Below are positions 1 through 9,631 of a DNA stretch of 64,000 nt, in pieces (the stretch's first letter is position 1; each line of letters opens with the position of its first letter). The stretch spans positions 58,668-122,667 of the forward strand of contig NZ_CAKZLP010000011.1 of assembly GCF_937127095.1 (NCBI RefSeq). The letters run 5' to 3'. A program made the translations under genes and the position numbers. Origin of the DNA: an uncultured Amphritea sp. GTDB taxonomy: Bacteria > Pseudomonadota > Gammaproteobacteria > Pseudomonadales > Balneatricaceae. The notes below the pieces were generated by a model. That model was not told where the DNA came from. It worked only from the letters and a program-made list of their open reading frames with translations, and searched no databases.

Positions 1-37
1 TCCCTGTATAAAGGGTCGGGCATCAGGTTAGATAAAC

Positions 38-68
38 AAAAAAGACAAACCGGGGTTTGTCTTTTTTT
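38..68. terminator. Bidirectional rho-independent terminator
   Basis: A perfect 12-bp stem (AAAAGACAAACC / GGTTTGTCTTTT) with a 2-base loop is followed by T residues on the plus strand and preceded by A residues. It can therefore end transcription of the minus-strand ParA-like operon and of whatever lies left of the window. Confidence 0.85.
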
Positions 69-126
69 GTTTTGAACTCAGGACGTTCTGCTATTCACTG
101 CTTATACGAGCACTTAATAAAAGCAC

Positions 127-1173
127 TTATAGCGATGGAATCACCGTTTCATCATGATTTTTAACGTCACCCAGGAGGATAGTTTTGTTTCCGGTGATTG
201 TTCTTACCAGCGCAGAGTAATCGGCAGCACCGTCTCCGTCGGGCAGAAATTCAAAGATGGTTTCTCCATGGGAGGGCGAGCGGCTTAGCTGCTCGTCATA
301 CCGGATCGGTGTGCACACCTTATCTCCGTATAGGCTCTGCAGCTTACGGTAGATGTTTTGCGGCTGTTCAACCCGGGTATCGAGAAAGGTCGGCAGAATG
401 TAATTGAGATCGATCTCTTTGTATTTCTTTATCGCATGGAGGTTCTTGGTAAACTCAGCCAGACCATGCAGCGACATGACTTCCAGTGATACCGGTGTCA
501 GCACTTCGGTGGCATAAAAAAGCACGTTGACGGTTAACTGATCCCAGCCGGGAGAGGTGTCGATGATGACATAGTCATACTCTTTATCCAGATTCTCCAT
601 CGCTTCGGACAGGGTCCACTCAGAACCAAAACTTTTTTTATCAATAATTCGTTTGACGCCCGCCAGGGATCGTCCCCCGCCGAGCAGAAACAGATTTGGC
701 CGCGCCTCTATGATGGTCTCTTTAGGCGTCAGTTCACCGGTTAGCAGCTCGGTCAGACCTGCCGGGGGTTTTTTACCTAACATAAAGGACGACTGACCCT
801 GAGTATCGGTATCGATCAGCAGCACTTTATAGCCCGCCATCGCCAGGCCAGCGCTGAGATTTACGGCGGTTGTGGTTTTTCCCACCCCGCCTTTGCTGAG
901 TGATACACAAATTTTCCTCGGAGTTTTCTGGCCTTGAGGAGGGGTAGGGGGTTGCAAACTTTCAGCTCCGGGATTGCTGGCAACCTGAGGCTGCACCGTC
1001 GGTGCAGGAGCTGCGTGAGTAACAACTGGCTGGATGACCTCGCTGTTATCAAGATTGATCAGAAATTTATGATCACACGCCTTGCACCGCACCACGAATC
1101 GTTTCTTCGCAGCCACTTTACTGGTATCAGCATGGTGCTTACGAGAACAGTTAGGGCAAACAATAATAGTCAT
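127..1173 (-). CDS. ParA/MinD-like ATPase with N-terminal zinc ribbon
   Basis: A 348-residue protein with two parts. Residues 1-40 form a zinc-ribbon of the MJ0042 type, with CPNC near residue 7 and CKAC near residue 31 as metal ligands. From about residue 87 there is a ParA-family deviant Walker A motif (KGGVGKTTTAVNLSAGLA), followed by DTDTQGQSS and a VIIDTSPG Walker B-like strand. ParA ATPases position plasmids, chromosomes or protein arrays by ATP-driven surface binding. Its start codon overlaps the stop of the 107-residue gene upstream (ATGA), and a PilZ gene heads the operon, so a role in placing a c-di-GMP-controlled polar or surface structure is plausible but inferred. No ParB or centromere-like repeat is visible nearby, so plasmid-style partition is less likely. 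Confidence 0.88.
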   Translation of the reverse strand: MTIIVCPNCSRKHHADTSKVAAKKRFVVRCKACDHKFLINLDNSEVIQPVVTHAAPAPTVQPQVASNPGAESLQPPTPPQGQKTPRKICVSLSKGGVGKTTTAVNLSAGLAMAGYKVLLIDTDTQGQSSFMLGKKPPAGLTELLTGELTPKETIIEARPNLFLLGGGRSLAGVKRIIDKKSFGSEWTLSEAMENLDKEYDYVIIDTSPGWDQLTVNVLFYATEVLTPVSLEVMSLHGLAEFTKNLHAIKKYKEIDLNYILPTFLDTRVEQPQNIYRKLQSLYGDKVCTPIRYDEQLSRSPSHGETIFEFLPDGDGAADYSALVRTITGNKTILLGDVKNHDETVIPSL

Positions 1174-1493
1174 GGGTTAGCCTTCTTAAGATCTTCCAGG
1201 ATTGCCTTCAATGCAATCTTGGCCAGTCTTTCCACTGAGACGTTTGTTTTGGACTTGGTGATAAATTTAAGACTTATTTTGCCTTTTAACTTCCAGGCAT
1301 GAATAGCAAACTGGTCGCTTTCGGTTTGCCAGATCAGCTCACCCTGGTCCTTACGCGACTCGGCTTCGTTTAAAGGTGTCGTTTCGGTGTCGCAAAAAAT
1401 GAAGTTATTGAGTTGCTGCAGCTCATCGATATCGTCGCCGACCTCTTCGCTGAGCAGCATTCCCATAATATCCAGCTTTTCATTATCAGGCAT
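1170..1493 (-). CDS. Hypothetical protein between PilZ and ParA-like genes
   Basis: A 107-residue cytoplasmic protein that I do not recognise. The N-terminal half is acidic (LLSEEVGDDIDELQQL). The C-terminal half is basic and predicted alpha/beta (KLKGKISLKFITKSKTNVSVERLAKIALK written in parts: KLKGKISLKFITKSK, then NVSVERLAKIALKAILEDL). No signal peptide or membrane segment is seen. It overlaps the PilZ gene upstream by 8 bases and the ParA-like gene downstream by 4 bases, so the three are almost certainly co-translated. Reality of the gene is well supported by this tight packing; the function is unknown. Confidence 0.75.
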   Translation of the reverse strand: MPDNEKLDIMGMLLSEEVGDDIDELQQLNNFIFCDTETTPLNEAESRKDQGELIWQTESDQFAIHAWKLKGKISLKFITKSKTNVSVERLAKIALKAILEDLKKANP

Positions 1494-1893
1494 TATTAAA
1501 AATCTCCTTGCGGAGGCGTATTAACATCTGCTCTAAGGATTTAAGAGTTTGTTCGTCGATCTTCAGCCACTGAATACCACAGATCCAGTTGCCGTCACCA
1601 TCCAGAGAGGCATGAACGACCTCTCCCTCTAAGCCATCAAAGCTCTGCTCACCCAGAATCAGTTTGCAGCTCGGTTTGATATCTTCCGAGGAGATAGGGG
1701 ATGCTGCTTCGATAGCGATACAGACCCCTTCCATACTAATGTCCATTAGAGGGTATGTTTTACCGTTGGCTTCAAGTAAGTGGGTAGCCCGGTCTCCGAT
1801 GGGCAAACGGTATGATTTTCGGGAGACAAGTATTGATTCTGAATCACTCGAAATTTCTTCAAATTCAAGCGTGTCATCATTTATGAGTTTCAT
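1486..1893 (-). CDS. PilZ-domain c-di-GMP receptor
   Basis: A 135-residue single-domain protein. The PilZ signature is visible: RKSYR (RxxxR) near residue 25 and DISMEG (D/NxSxxG) near residue 52, the two motifs that bind cyclic di-GMP. PilZ proteins change conformation on binding and pass the signal to partners controlling motility, polysaccharide synthesis or secretion. It is the first gene of a three-gene minus-strand operon ending in a ParA-like ATPase. The start at 1893 is supported by an AGAGG-type ribosome site (GTGCTCAAAGAGGTTTTTCG before the ATG). A diguanylate cyclase lies elsewhere in the window (40115-41266), but nothing links the two directly. Confidence 0.85.
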   Translation of the reverse strand: MKLINDDTLEFEEISSDSESILVSRKSYRLPIGDRATHLLEANGKTYPLMDISMEGVCIAIEAASPISSEDIKPSCKLILGEQSFDGLEGEVVHASLDGDGNWICGIQWLKIDEQTLKSLEQMLIRLRKEIFNNA

Positions 1894-2377
1894 CGAAAAA
1901 CCTCTTTGAGCACCAGGTCTATCCCCGCATAGTTGTAGTCAGATCGAAAGAATTACACTATTCATCTGATAATGAGGTTGATAAAGCTGAGAAAGACACT
2001 AAAAAGCCTTATAGCAAGGCTAGATTAAAAAACAGCTTATAACACCCATATAAACAATATTAACAGGCTTTCTCAAGAGGAGTACCTCTTAAAATGGGTA
2101 TTACCTGCTGCGGTTTCTCTGCTCTGGATCAAGTTTTGCTGTTGTTACGCTGGCAGTGCCAACAACTGTTTGAATCGGCAATATCAGCATTGCAAATTTT
2201 CTAAATGTCATTGCTGGTTGCGGCTCTGTGGTGAGCGTTTTATCCTCTGGCCTGAGTTTAGTATATGATGAGACTGATGGCCCCGCCTGAATGTACTGGA
2301 AGATCAGTTCTAAGGGCATGTTTATAAATGAATTAACAGATGCTTAACTAATAAAGACCTCTTTTCTGCTCAGTTGA
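1894..2377. other. Intergenic stretch, promoter region of the PilZ operon
   Basis: About 480 bases without a convincing gene. A 72-codon minus-strand frame at 2101-2319 has no recognisable domain and a poor ribosome site; I would not annotate it. AT-rich sequence near 1940-2060 is the likely promoter area of the minus-strand PilZ operon. Confidence 0.4.
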
Positions 2378-2419
2378 GTCAGGTTAGCGCTGATAAGTGA
2401 GTTCTAACCTGACTTTTTT
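2378..2419 (+). terminator. Terminator-like hairpin in the leader of ndh
   Basis: A perfect stem GTCAGGTTAG / CTAACCTGAC (2378-2387 and 2404-2413, extendable by one A-T pair) is followed by six T residues and ends only 11 bases before the ndh start codon. This has the form of a complete intrinsic terminator and could act as an attenuator, or end a small upstream RNA, with ndh transcribed by read-through. Confidence 0.7.
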
Positions 2420-2430
2420 GAGGGCTTCAA

Positions 2431-3720
2431 ATGAAAACAATCGTAATCGTAGGGGGAGGTGCCGGTGGTCTTGAGTTGGCAACAAAACTTGGACATAAGC
2501 TGGGCAAAAAAAAGCGCGCTAATATCATTCTGGTTGACCGTAACCGCAGTCATATATGGAAACCATTGTTACATGAGGTAGCCACCGGCTCACTGGATAT
2601 GAACAGTGACGGCGTTGTCTATCGGGCTCATTCGGCGGCGCACTATTATCAGTTTCAGCTGGGTACCATGATTGGCCTGGACAGGGTCGCGAAATCTATC
2701 CGTTTACAATCGTTTAAAGACGAAGAGGGTAAAGAGGTGTTGCCTGAGCGCGAGATCTCCTTTGATACTCTGGTGATGGCGGTCGGCAGTGTCAGTAATG
2801 ATTTCGGTACCCCGGGTGTGGCGGAGCACAGCTACTTTCTGGACTCGCATCAGCAGGCTGAACGCTTTCATCGGGCATTGTTAAACCAGTTCTTACGTAT
2901 CAATCAGAAAGCATCAGAAGCGAAATTGAGGCTGGCGATTGTCGGTGGTGGTGCCACCGGTGTTGAACTGGCGGCTGAGCTCTATCATGTTGCCGATCTG
3001 TTTAAGATCTACGGTATGCCCGAGATGTCGCGTAAACGACTGACTATCGAGCTGATAGAGGCGGGGCCAAGAATACTGCCTGCACTGCCGCTACGTATTG
3101 CTACGGCAGCTAAAAAAGAGCTGATGGCCCTGGGTATTACCATCCATGAAAATGTGCGGGTAACCAGTTCGACAGATGAAGGCTTTATAACCCATGAGGA
3201 TACTCTGATTGGTGCGGACCTGCAGGTCTGGGCTGCCGGGGTTAAGGCGCCTGACTTTATCAAACAGATCGGTTTTTTTGATACCAATCGAAATGGCCAG
3301 ATCGTGGTTAAGCCCACTTTACAGAGCACCGTGGATGACGCCGTGTTTGTCATCGGTGACTGTTGCGCTTGCGAGCAACCGGATGGCAGCTGGGTTCCGC
3401 CCCGGGCGCAATCGGCCCATCAGATGGCCAGTCTGGTCTACAAGAATATTCTGTTAATGGAGCAGGGTAAGCCGTTACAGGAGTACATATATAAAGATCA
3501 CGGCTCATTGGTTAATCTGAGTCGCTATAGCACCGTTGGCAGCTTGATGGGTAATCTCACTAATGGGTCGATGTTTATCGAAGGAAAGCTTGCCCGGCTG
3601 GTGTATATATCTCTGTACCGGATGCATCAGATTGCTATCCATGGCTGGCTGAGAGCGGCCGCAGTGTACTGGGCTCAGAAGATTAGCGGTGCGGTGAAGC
3701 CGAAAATGAAGCTGCATTGA
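2431..3720 (+). CDS. ndh: Type II NADH:quinone oxidoreductase
   Basis: A 429-residue flavoprotein that passes electrons from NADH to quinone without pumping protons, attached to the inner face of the cytoplasmic membrane. Two Rossmann folds are visible: the FAD site at the N-terminus (VIVGGGAGGLELATKLG) and the NADH site near residue 167 (AIVGGGATGVELAAELYH). A third conserved FAD contact is VFVIGDCCAC near residue 306. The C-terminus (residues about 370-425) is amphipathic, as expected for membrane binding in NDH-2. Length matches E. coli Ndh (434). The start ATG lies 11 bases after a terminator-like hairpin, so expression may be controlled by attenuation. It converges on icd across a shared terminator. 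Confidence 0.93.
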   Translation: MKTIVIVGGGAGGLELATKLGHKLGKKKRANIILVDRNRSHIWKPLLHEVATGSLDMNSDGVVYRAHSAAHYYQFQLGTMIGLDRVAKSIRLQSFKDEEGKEVLPEREISFDTLVMAVGSVSNDFGTPGVAEHSYFLDSHQQAERFHRALLNQFLRINQKASEAKLRLAIVGGGATGVELAAELYHVADLFKIYGMPEMSRKRLTIELIEAGPRILPALPLRIATAAKKELMALGITIHENVRVTSSTDEGFITHEDTLIGADLQVWAAGVKAPDFIKQIGFFDTNRNGQIVVKPTLQSTVDDAVFVIGDCCACEQPDGSWVPPRAQSAHQMASLVYKNILLMEQGKPLQEYIYKDHGSLVNLSRYSTVGSLMGNLTNGSMFIEGKLARLVYISLYRMHQIAIHGWLRAAAVYWAQKISGAVKPKMKLH

Positions 3721-3782
3721 TGTTGCGGAAGGTCATTGCTGGCTGTTAGCTTAAACGTTTGCTCTGACAATCGTTAGAACGT

Positions 3783-3819
3783 AAAAAAACCGGATCAGTT
3801 AAACTGATCCGGTTTTTTT
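3783..3819. terminator. Bidirectional terminator between ndh and icd
   Basis: Stem CCGGATCAGTT / AACTGATCCGG flanked by A7 on the left and T7 on the right, between two convergent genes. Confidence 0.93.
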
Positions 3820-3846
3820 GTCACTGCTTAAACTGAGGTTTTACGC

Positions 3847-6075
3847 TCAGGAAAGTGCCGCCAGAGCCGCATTCAGTGTTGCGCTAGGACGCATAACTTT
3901 TTTAACCGCTTCACGATTGGCGTGGTAATAACCACCCAGATCAGCAGGGCGACCCTGAACAGCACTCAGCTCAGCAATAATCTGTGCTTCGTTGTCTGCC
4001 AGTGTTTTCGCCAGCGGAGCAAACATCGCTGCCAGTTCGGCATCTTCTGTCTGAGCAGCAACTTCCTGTGCCCAGTACATACCGAGGTAGAAGTGGCTGC
4101 CACGGTTATCAAGCTCACCGGTTTTGCGTGAAGGAGACTTGTTGTTCTCCAGCAGGGTGCCGGTTGCAGCATCCAGGGTTTTAGCCAGAATCTCAGCGCG
4201 CTTATTGCCTTCTTTAATGCCCATCTCTTCCAGAGATACGGCCAGAGCAAGGAACTCGCCCAGTGAGTCCCACCGCAGATGGTTCTCTTCCTCAACCTGC
4301 TGTACGTGCTTAGGCGCAGAACCGCCGGCACCTGTCTCATACATACCGCCGCCTTTCAGCATCGGCACGATGGACAGCATCTTAGCAGAGGTGCCCAGTT
4401 CCATAATCGGGAACAGGTCAGTCAGGTAGTCGCGCAGAACGTTACCGGTGACAGAGATAGTATCGTTACCACGAATCATGCGGTCCATGCTGAAGCGGAT
4501 CGCCTGATTGTAGGTCTTGATAGAGATTTCAAGACCTTCGATATCATAATCCTGCAGGTAGGTGTTAACCTTTTTAATCAGTTCACGGTCATGGGCACGT
4601 TTGTGATCCAGCCAGAACACAGTCGGCATGCCGGACTGACGGGCACGGGTAACGGCCAGCTTAACCCAGTCACGCACAGGTTCGTCTTTGGTTTGACAGG
4701 CGCGCCAGATGTCGCCTTTCTCAACATCGTGCTGCATCAGTACGGTGCCGTCAGCGGTGACAACACGCATGAAACCGTCGGCCATCATTTCAAAGGTTTT
4801 GTCGTGAGAACCGTACTCTTCTGCTTTCTTAGCCATCAGACCAACGTTGGGTACAGTACCCATCGTGGTAGGATCGAAAGCGCCGTTAGTTTTACAGAAG
4901 TTAATCATCTCCTGATAGATACGGGCATAGGTACTTTCCGGCATAACCGCTTTAGTATCCTTTGGCTTGCCGTCAGGGCCCCACATCTTACCGCCGTTAC
5001 GAATCATCGCAGGCATAGAGGCATCGACGATAACGTCAGAAGGTACGTGCAGGTTGGTGATCCCTTTAACAGAGTCAACCATCGCCATTTCCGGGCGGTG
5101 CTCTAAACACTCATGGATCGCTTCTTCGATCTCTTCGCGCTTAGAGGTTGGCAGAGTGGAGATCTTGTCGTATACGCTGCCGATACCGTTGTTTGGATTA
5201 ACGCCCAGCTCATCGAACAGGTCCTGATACTTGTCAAAAAGCTCTTTGTAGAACACGGTTACAGCATGCCCAAACACGATTGGGTGAGACACCTTCATCA
5301 TGGTCGCTTTAACGTGCAGAGACCACATCACGCCGCTATCTTTAGCGTCCTGCATGGTTTCTTCAAAGAACTCACGCAGCGCTTTGCAGCTCATGCGCAT
5401 GCTGTCCAGAATCTCGCCCTGTTCCAGGCTCAGTTCTTTCTTAACTTCGACATTGCCAGCCTTATCAACGAACTCAAGGCGAACATCGCCAGCCTGATCC
5501 ATAGTGATGGACTGCTCGCTGGAGAAGAAATCCCCATCGCGCATATAGTCAGCGTGGGTACGGGATGCTTTGCTCCACTGGCCCATAGAGTGAGGGAACT
5601 TACGCGCGAAGGCTTTAACTGCTCCGGGCGCGCGTCGATCAGAGTTACCTTCACGCAGTACCGGGTTTACCGCTGAACCAAGAATTTTTGAGTAACGCGC
5701 CTGAATCGCTTTGTCTTCATCAGTCTGTGGCGCTTCAGGGTAGTTCGGGATGTCGCAACCCTGAGCCTGAAGTTCAGCGATACAGGCTTTCAGCTGAGGA
5801 ATAGACGCAGAGATGTTGGGTAGTTTGATGATATTTGCGTGTGGATCCTGGGTCAGTGCCCCCAGGAACGTCAGACCATCTTCAGCTTTCTGTTCTTCAG
5901 ACAGTTTTTCGGGGAATGCTGATAACACTCGACTTGCCAGAGAGATGTCGCTGATCTTGACGTCGATGCCCGCAGCTTTGGTAAAAGTCCTTACGATTGG
6001 CAGTAAAGAACAGGTTGCCAGTGATGGTGCTTCGTCGGTAAGGGTCCAGTAAATAGTTTGATTCGTTGTAGTCAT
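3847..6075 (-). CDS. icd: Isocitrate dehydrogenase (NADP+), monomeric type
   Basis: A 742-residue enzyme of the monomeric (IDH-II) family, which oxidatively decarboxylates isocitrate to 2-oxoglutarate in the TCA cycle with NADP+. The length (about 740) and sequence blocks are diagnostic: N-terminal [27 protein letters not shown] near residue 138, [11 protein letters not shown] near 490, and [13 protein letters not shown] near 568. This family is unrelated in size to the 45-kDa dimeric Icd and is common in marine gammaproteobacteria. It is transcribed alone, with an AGGGG ribosome site before the ATG, and converges on ndh. Confidence 0.96.
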   Translation of the reverse strand: MTTTNQTIYWTLTDEAPSLATCSLLPIVRTFTKAAGIDVKISDISLASRVLSAFPEKLSEEQKAEDGLTFLGALTQDPHANIIKLPNISASIPQLKACIAELQAQGCDIPNYPEAPQTDEDKAIQARYSKILGSAVNPVLREGNSDRRAPGAVKAFARKFPHSMGQWSKASRTHADYMRDGDFFSSEQSITMDQAGDVRLEFVDKAGNVEVKKELSLEQGEILDSMRMSCKALREFFEETMQDAKDSGVMWSLHVKATMMKVSHPIVFGHAVTVFYKELFDKYQDLFDELGVNPNNGIGSVYDKISTLPTSKREEIEEAIHECLEHRPEMAMVDSVKGITNLHVPSDVIVDASMPAMIRNGGKMWGPDGKPKDTKAVMPESTYARIYQEMINFCKTNGAFDPTTMGTVPNVGLMAKKAEEYGSHDKTFEMMADGFMRVVTADGTVLMQHDVEKGDIWRACQTKDEPVRDWVKLAVTRARQSGMPTVFWLDHKRAHDRELIKKVNTYLQDYDIEGLEISIKTYNQAIRFSMDRMIRGNDTISVTGNVLRDYLTDLFPIMELGTSAKMLSIVPMLKGGGMYETGAGGSAPKHVQQVEEENHLRWDSLGEFLALAVSLEEMGIKEGNKRAEILAKTLDAATGTLLENNKSPSRKTGELDNRGSHFYLGMYWAQEVAAQTEDAELAAMFAPLAKTLADNEAQIIAELSAVQGRPADLGGYYHANREAVKKVMRPSATLNAALAALS

Positions 6076-6316
6076 TTTATCCCCTTGTCATTTGGCTGGT
6101 AGCCAGAGGCTTAACAGGGCAGCTTGTGACTGTCCTTAACATCTTTGCTTAAGCCTTATAATTAATTATTCCGCGGGCGCATTATACGTTAAAAAACTAC
6201 TAATACTGAAGTAGGCACAGGTATTCCGTCGGGCTATATCGACTAAAAGATAGTATGGATGTAGTTTTTTTACCGCAGTGCAGCATCTGTTTTGGTGTTT
6301 TCTGAGTGGCCAGAAC

Positions 6317-6346
6317 AAAAAAAAGGGATCCGAAGATCCCATTTTT
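6317..6346. terminator. Terminator downstream of the DAHP synthase gene
   Basis: Stem GGGATC / GATCCC with a CGAA loop. Eight A residues on the left become the U-run for the minus-strand gene; the right side has ATTTTTG. Confidence 0.85.
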
Positions 6347-6360
6347 GTGTCATTTAGCGT

Positions 6361-7428
6361 TTAGCGATTAGGTAACACGTCTTTCAGTTTAGCGTGCATC
6401 TCTAACAGCGTTTTCTCAGTGGTGTCCCAGTCGATGCAGGCATCAGTGATAGACACGCCGTACTGCAGATCTGCAGGGTTCTCAGTCATTTTCTGATTAC
6501 CCCACCCCAGATTGGACTCAACCATCAGGCCAACGATGGATTTGTTGCCTTCGATAATCTGGTTGGTAACGTTTTCCATCACCAGAGGCTGTAAGGCCGG
6601 GTCTTTATTGGAGTTTGCGTGGCTGCAGTCAACCATGATGTTTTTCTTCAGGCCCGCTTTATCCAGTGCCTGTTCACACAGGGTAACATTGACCGAGTCA
6701 TAATTCGGTTTGCCATTACCGCCACGCAGCACCACATGGCCGTACTTATTACCTTTGGTATGAACTTTAGAGACCTGTCCCTGCTCGTTAATACCCAGAA
6801 AATTATGCGGGTGAGACACCGATTCAAGTGCGTTGATGGCGACAGTCAGGCCTCCATCGGTACCGTTTTTGAAACCGACCGCGCCGGACAGGCCGCTGGA
6901 CATCTCCCGGTGAGTCTGAGACTCGGTGGTGCGTGCACCAATGGCAGACCAGGCAATCAGATCTTGCAGATACTGCGGTGAAATAGGATCCAGCGCTTCA
7001 GTTGCCAGCGGCAGCCCTGCCTCAGACAGGTCAATCAGCAACTCGCGACCGATATGCAGGCCCTCTTCAATCTCAAAAGAGTCATCCATATGGGGGTCGT
7101 TGATCAGGCCTTTCCAGCCAATAGTCGTCCGGGGCTTCTCAAAATATACGCGCATAACCAGATAGAGAGTGTCCTGAACCTGTTCAGCCAGCTGTTTCAG
7201 CTTGTGACCATATTCGATCGCCGCTTTGGTATCGTGAATAGAGCAGGGACCCACCACGATAAACAGTCGCTTATCTTCACCCTTCAGAATGTTTTTTATC
7301 ACCTGACGACCTTCCATCACAGTGGTCGCTGCAGATTCACTCAGGGGCAGTTTTGTTTTCAGCTGGTCAGGGGTGACCAGAACCGTATTACTCTCAATAT
7401 TGAGGTTTTCGACTCGGTTATCAGACAT
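6361..7428 (-). CDS. aroG: 3-deoxy-7-phosphoheptulonate (DAHP) synthase, class I
   Basis: A 355-residue enzyme that joins phosphoenolpyruvate and erythrose 4-phosphate, the first step of the shikimate pathway for aromatic amino acids. Class I-alpha motifs are clear: VVGPCSIHD near residue 58 (metal-binding Cys), KPRTTIGWKGL near 98, SAIGARTTESQ near 163 and VDCSHANSNKDP near 268 (metal-binding His). The N-terminal extension is of the type that carries the feedback-inhibitor site. Which isoform (Phe-, Tyr- or Trp-sensitive; aroG, aroF or aroH) cannot be decided from sequence alone, so the symbol is provisional. A perfect dyad sits just upstream of the ribosome site and may be an operator. Confidence 0.92.
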   Translation of the reverse strand: MSDNRVENLNIESNTVLVTPDQLKTKLPLSESAATTVMEGRQVIKNILKGEDKRLFIVVGPCSIHDTKAAIEYGHKLKQLAEQVQDTLYLVMRVYFEKPRTTIGWKGLINDPHMDDSFEIEEGLHIGRELLIDLSEAGLPLATEALDPISPQYLQDLIAWSAIGARTTESQTHREMSSGLSGAVGFKNGTDGGLTVAINALESVSHPHNFLGINEQGQVSKVHTKGNKYGHVVLRGGNGKPNYDSVNVTLCEQALDKAGLKKNIMVDCSHANSNKDPALQPLVMENVTNQIIEGNKSIVGLMVESNLGWGNQKMTENPADLQYGVSITDACIDWDTTEKTLLEMHAKLKDVLPNR

Positions 7429-7442
7429 CTCAATTTCCTAAA

Positions 7443-7466
7443 GTGTACAGCCTTTACCCTGTACAC
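7443..7466. promoter_or_regulatory. Perfect dyad in the leader of the DAHP synthase gene
   Basis: GTGTACAG and CTGTACAC (7443-7450 and 7459-7466) form a perfect 8-bp inverted repeat with an 8-base spacer, 14 bases upstream of the ATG on the minus strand. It resembles an operator. It does not fit the TyrR consensus (TGTAAA-N6-TTTACA) exactly, so the regulator is unknown. Confidence 0.5.
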
Positions 7467-7702
7467 CCGTTAGCGCGTTCGTAAAGGACGTACTTTGTAA
7501 CATATTAATGAACAAGGTTTAAGTGCTGATACGGGCTATCCGGTGATACAATCGGGTAAATTTACCGGCTTATGGTAAAGCCGAAGGTTATTTTCAAATT
7601 TTGATAAGCTTTCTGCCTGTTTATCCACAGGCTGGATCGAACTCCCCAGACCGCTTGCTGTCAATAAATCGTTCGATCAGACTTATACATTAAGGGGTTA
7701 TT

Positions 7703-9631
7703 GTGCCGTTACTGCTTCAACGACTGACCACTCCAGTCATCGTTATCCTGATGTTATTGATAATGCAATTCAGTACACCTGCGAAAGCGGGCCTGTTTGA
7801 TAACGCTAACCGGTTTGCTGCTGATGATAGACCGCTGCAGGTGGAACAGGCGTTTATCTTTGATTATGAACAGGATGCTGATGGCGCTGTAAAACTGGTC
7901 TGGACCATTGCCGATGGTTACTATCTATACCGGGATAAGATAGAGCTTACTTATGGGCCGGAACTGGAAGAACTCGATCGACGTTACTCCGATGCAGAAC
8001 AGAAAGATGACCCCCTGTTCGGTCAGGTATGGGTCTATCATAATCAGGCGGTGATCAATCTTGATCTGACCAGCACCACCGGGCAACCGGTAGACAGTGT
8101 CGTGACGGTCAATTATCAGGGTTGTTGGGAAGGGGGGATCTGCTACCCGCCGGTTACTAAAACTTTCAATCTGAAGCAGTTGCCGGTAAATCCGGGAATG
8201 GCTGATGACGCGGAGGCCGTTACAGATAACGCCGTTACAGATAGCGCTGTTATAGATCGCTCTCAGGCAGCAGTCTCTCAGTCTGGTGTAACGTTACCCA
8301 GCGCGTTGCCTGCATCTTCAGTCATCCAGAGCGAACAGGACCGCTTTGCGGCACTGATTTCCGGTAGCAGTCTGTTACTTACCCTCGGAGCATTCTTTGT
8401 TGCGGGGCTGGCGCTGGCGCTGACGCCCTGCGTATTTCCGATGATTCCGATTCTTTCCAGCATTATTGCCGGTCATGGGGATAAAACTACGGCCCGGCAT
8501 GGTTTCTTTTTATCCCTCATCTATGTGTTATCGGTTTCCCTGACCTATACGGTTGCCGGGGTTATTGCCGGAATGTTTGGTGAAAACCTGCAGGCGGCCT
8601 TTCAGAATGTCTGGATTATCGGGTTTTTCAGCCTGATCTTTGTGCTTTTGTCACTATCGATGTTTGGCTTTTATGAGCTTCAGTTGCCTTCGAGTTGGCA
8701 AAGTCGCCTGAACAGTATGAGTAATGGTCAGAAGGGCGGAACGGTGATGGGCGTCGTCGTGATGGGCCTGCTATCAGCATTGATTGTTGGACCCTGTATG
8801 GCGGCACCGCTGGCCGGTGCGCTGATTTATATTGGTCAGAGTGGCGATCCGTTATTAGGGGGGGCAGCGTTGTTCAGCCTGAGCTTAGGTATGGGTGTGC
8901 CGTTACTGATTGTCGGCGCGTCTGCGGGTAAGCTGCTACCCAAAGCCGGGGGCTGGATGGAGAGCGTTAAAGCAGGTTTCGGTGTCATGCTGTTGTTGCT
9001 GGCCGTCTGGATGCTGGACCGGGTGATTGCCGACAATATCGCCTTACTGCTGTATGCCGTGATTCTGCTGGTGGCAGCGGTGCATATGAAAGCGCTTGAC
9101 CGGTTAAAGGATAACGCCGCTGGCTGGAGCTATTTCTGGAAGGGGATTGGGGTTGTGTTACTGCTCTACGGCGGCATCCTCTTTATCGGCGGACTGACTG
9201 GCGGTAAAAGCCTGATACAACCGCTGAAGGGTTTTGCTGTCACAGGTGCTCAGGCCCGGACTACTTCAGAGATGAGCTTTGTCACGGTCACCAACAAGCA
9301 GCAACTGGATAGTTTGCTCAGCGATGCTAAAGAAAAGCAACAACCGGTGATGCTGGATTTTTATGCTGACTGGTGTATCTCTTGTATCGAACTGGACTAC
9401 GTCACCTTTGCTGATAGCTCAGTACAGCAGGGCCTTAGGGACTTTCAACGCATAAAAGTTGATGTCACTGCGAATGATGATGCGGCAAAAGAGTTAAGCG
9501 CGCTGTATAGCGTTATCGGCCCTCCGGCTCTGATCTTCTTCGATCGGGCTGGTCAGTATCATCCGAATATGACGCTGATCGGGGTGATAGACCCGAACGT
9601 TTTTGTCAGGCATATCGCCGGGCTTAATTAG
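7703..9631 (+). CDS. dsbD: Thiol:disulfide interchange protein DsbD
   Basis: A 642-residue inner-membrane protein that moves reducing power from cytoplasmic thioredoxin to periplasmic partners such as DsbC and cytochrome c maturation factors. All three modules are present: a signal peptide (residues 1-30) and periplasmic alpha domain with the Cys pair in GCWEGGICYPP near 140; a membrane core (about 215-490) with TPCVFP and GPCMAAP, the two halves of the transmembrane Cys pair; and a C-terminal thioredoxin fold with WCISC near 556. The start is GTG at 7703, preceded by AAGGGG. It stands alone on the plus strand, divergent from the DAHP synthase gene. The length is slightly above E. coli DsbD (565) because of a low-complexity linker near residues 170-195 with repeated A/V-T-D runs. 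Confidence 0.95.
   Translation: MPLLLQRLTTPVIVILMLLIMQFSTPAKAGLFDNANRFAADDRPLQVEQAFIFDYEQDADGAVKLVWTIADGYYLYRDKIELTYGPELEELDRRYSDAEQKDDPLFGQVWVYHNQAVINLDLTSTTGQPVDSVVTVNYQGCWEGGICYPPVTKTFNLKQLPVNPGMADDAEAVTDNAVTDSAVIDRSQAAVSQSGVTLPSALPASSVIQSEQDRFAALISGSSLLLTLGAFFVAGLALALTPCVFPMIPILSSIIAGHGDKTTARHGFFLSLIYVLSVSLTYTVAGVIAGMFGENLQAAFQNVWIIGFFSLIFVLLSLSMFGFYELQLPSSWQSRLNSMSNGQKGGTVMGVVVMGLLSALIVGPCMAAPLAGALIYIGQSGDPLLGGAALFSLSLGMGVPLLIVGASAGKLLPKAGGWMESVKAGFGVMLLLLAVWMLDRVIADNIALLLYAVILLVAAVHMKALDRLKDNAAGWSYFWKGIGVVLLLYGGILFIGGLTGGKSLIQPLKGFAVTGAQARTTSEMSFVTVTNKQQLDSLLSDAKEKQQPVMLDFYADWCISCIELDYVTFADSSVQQGLRDFQRIKVDVTANDDAAKELSALYSVIGPPALIFFDRAGQYHPNMTLIGVIDPNVFVRHIAGLN

Noticed and set aside
2101-2319. 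72-codon minus-strand frame upstream of the PilZ operon
   Set aside because: No ribosome site, no domain and no neighbour in phase; kept only as a note in the gap entry.
4279-5106. Long plus-strand frame (275 codons) opposite icd
   Set aside because: It is the antisense shadow of the well-supported icd gene, with no domain or ribosome site.
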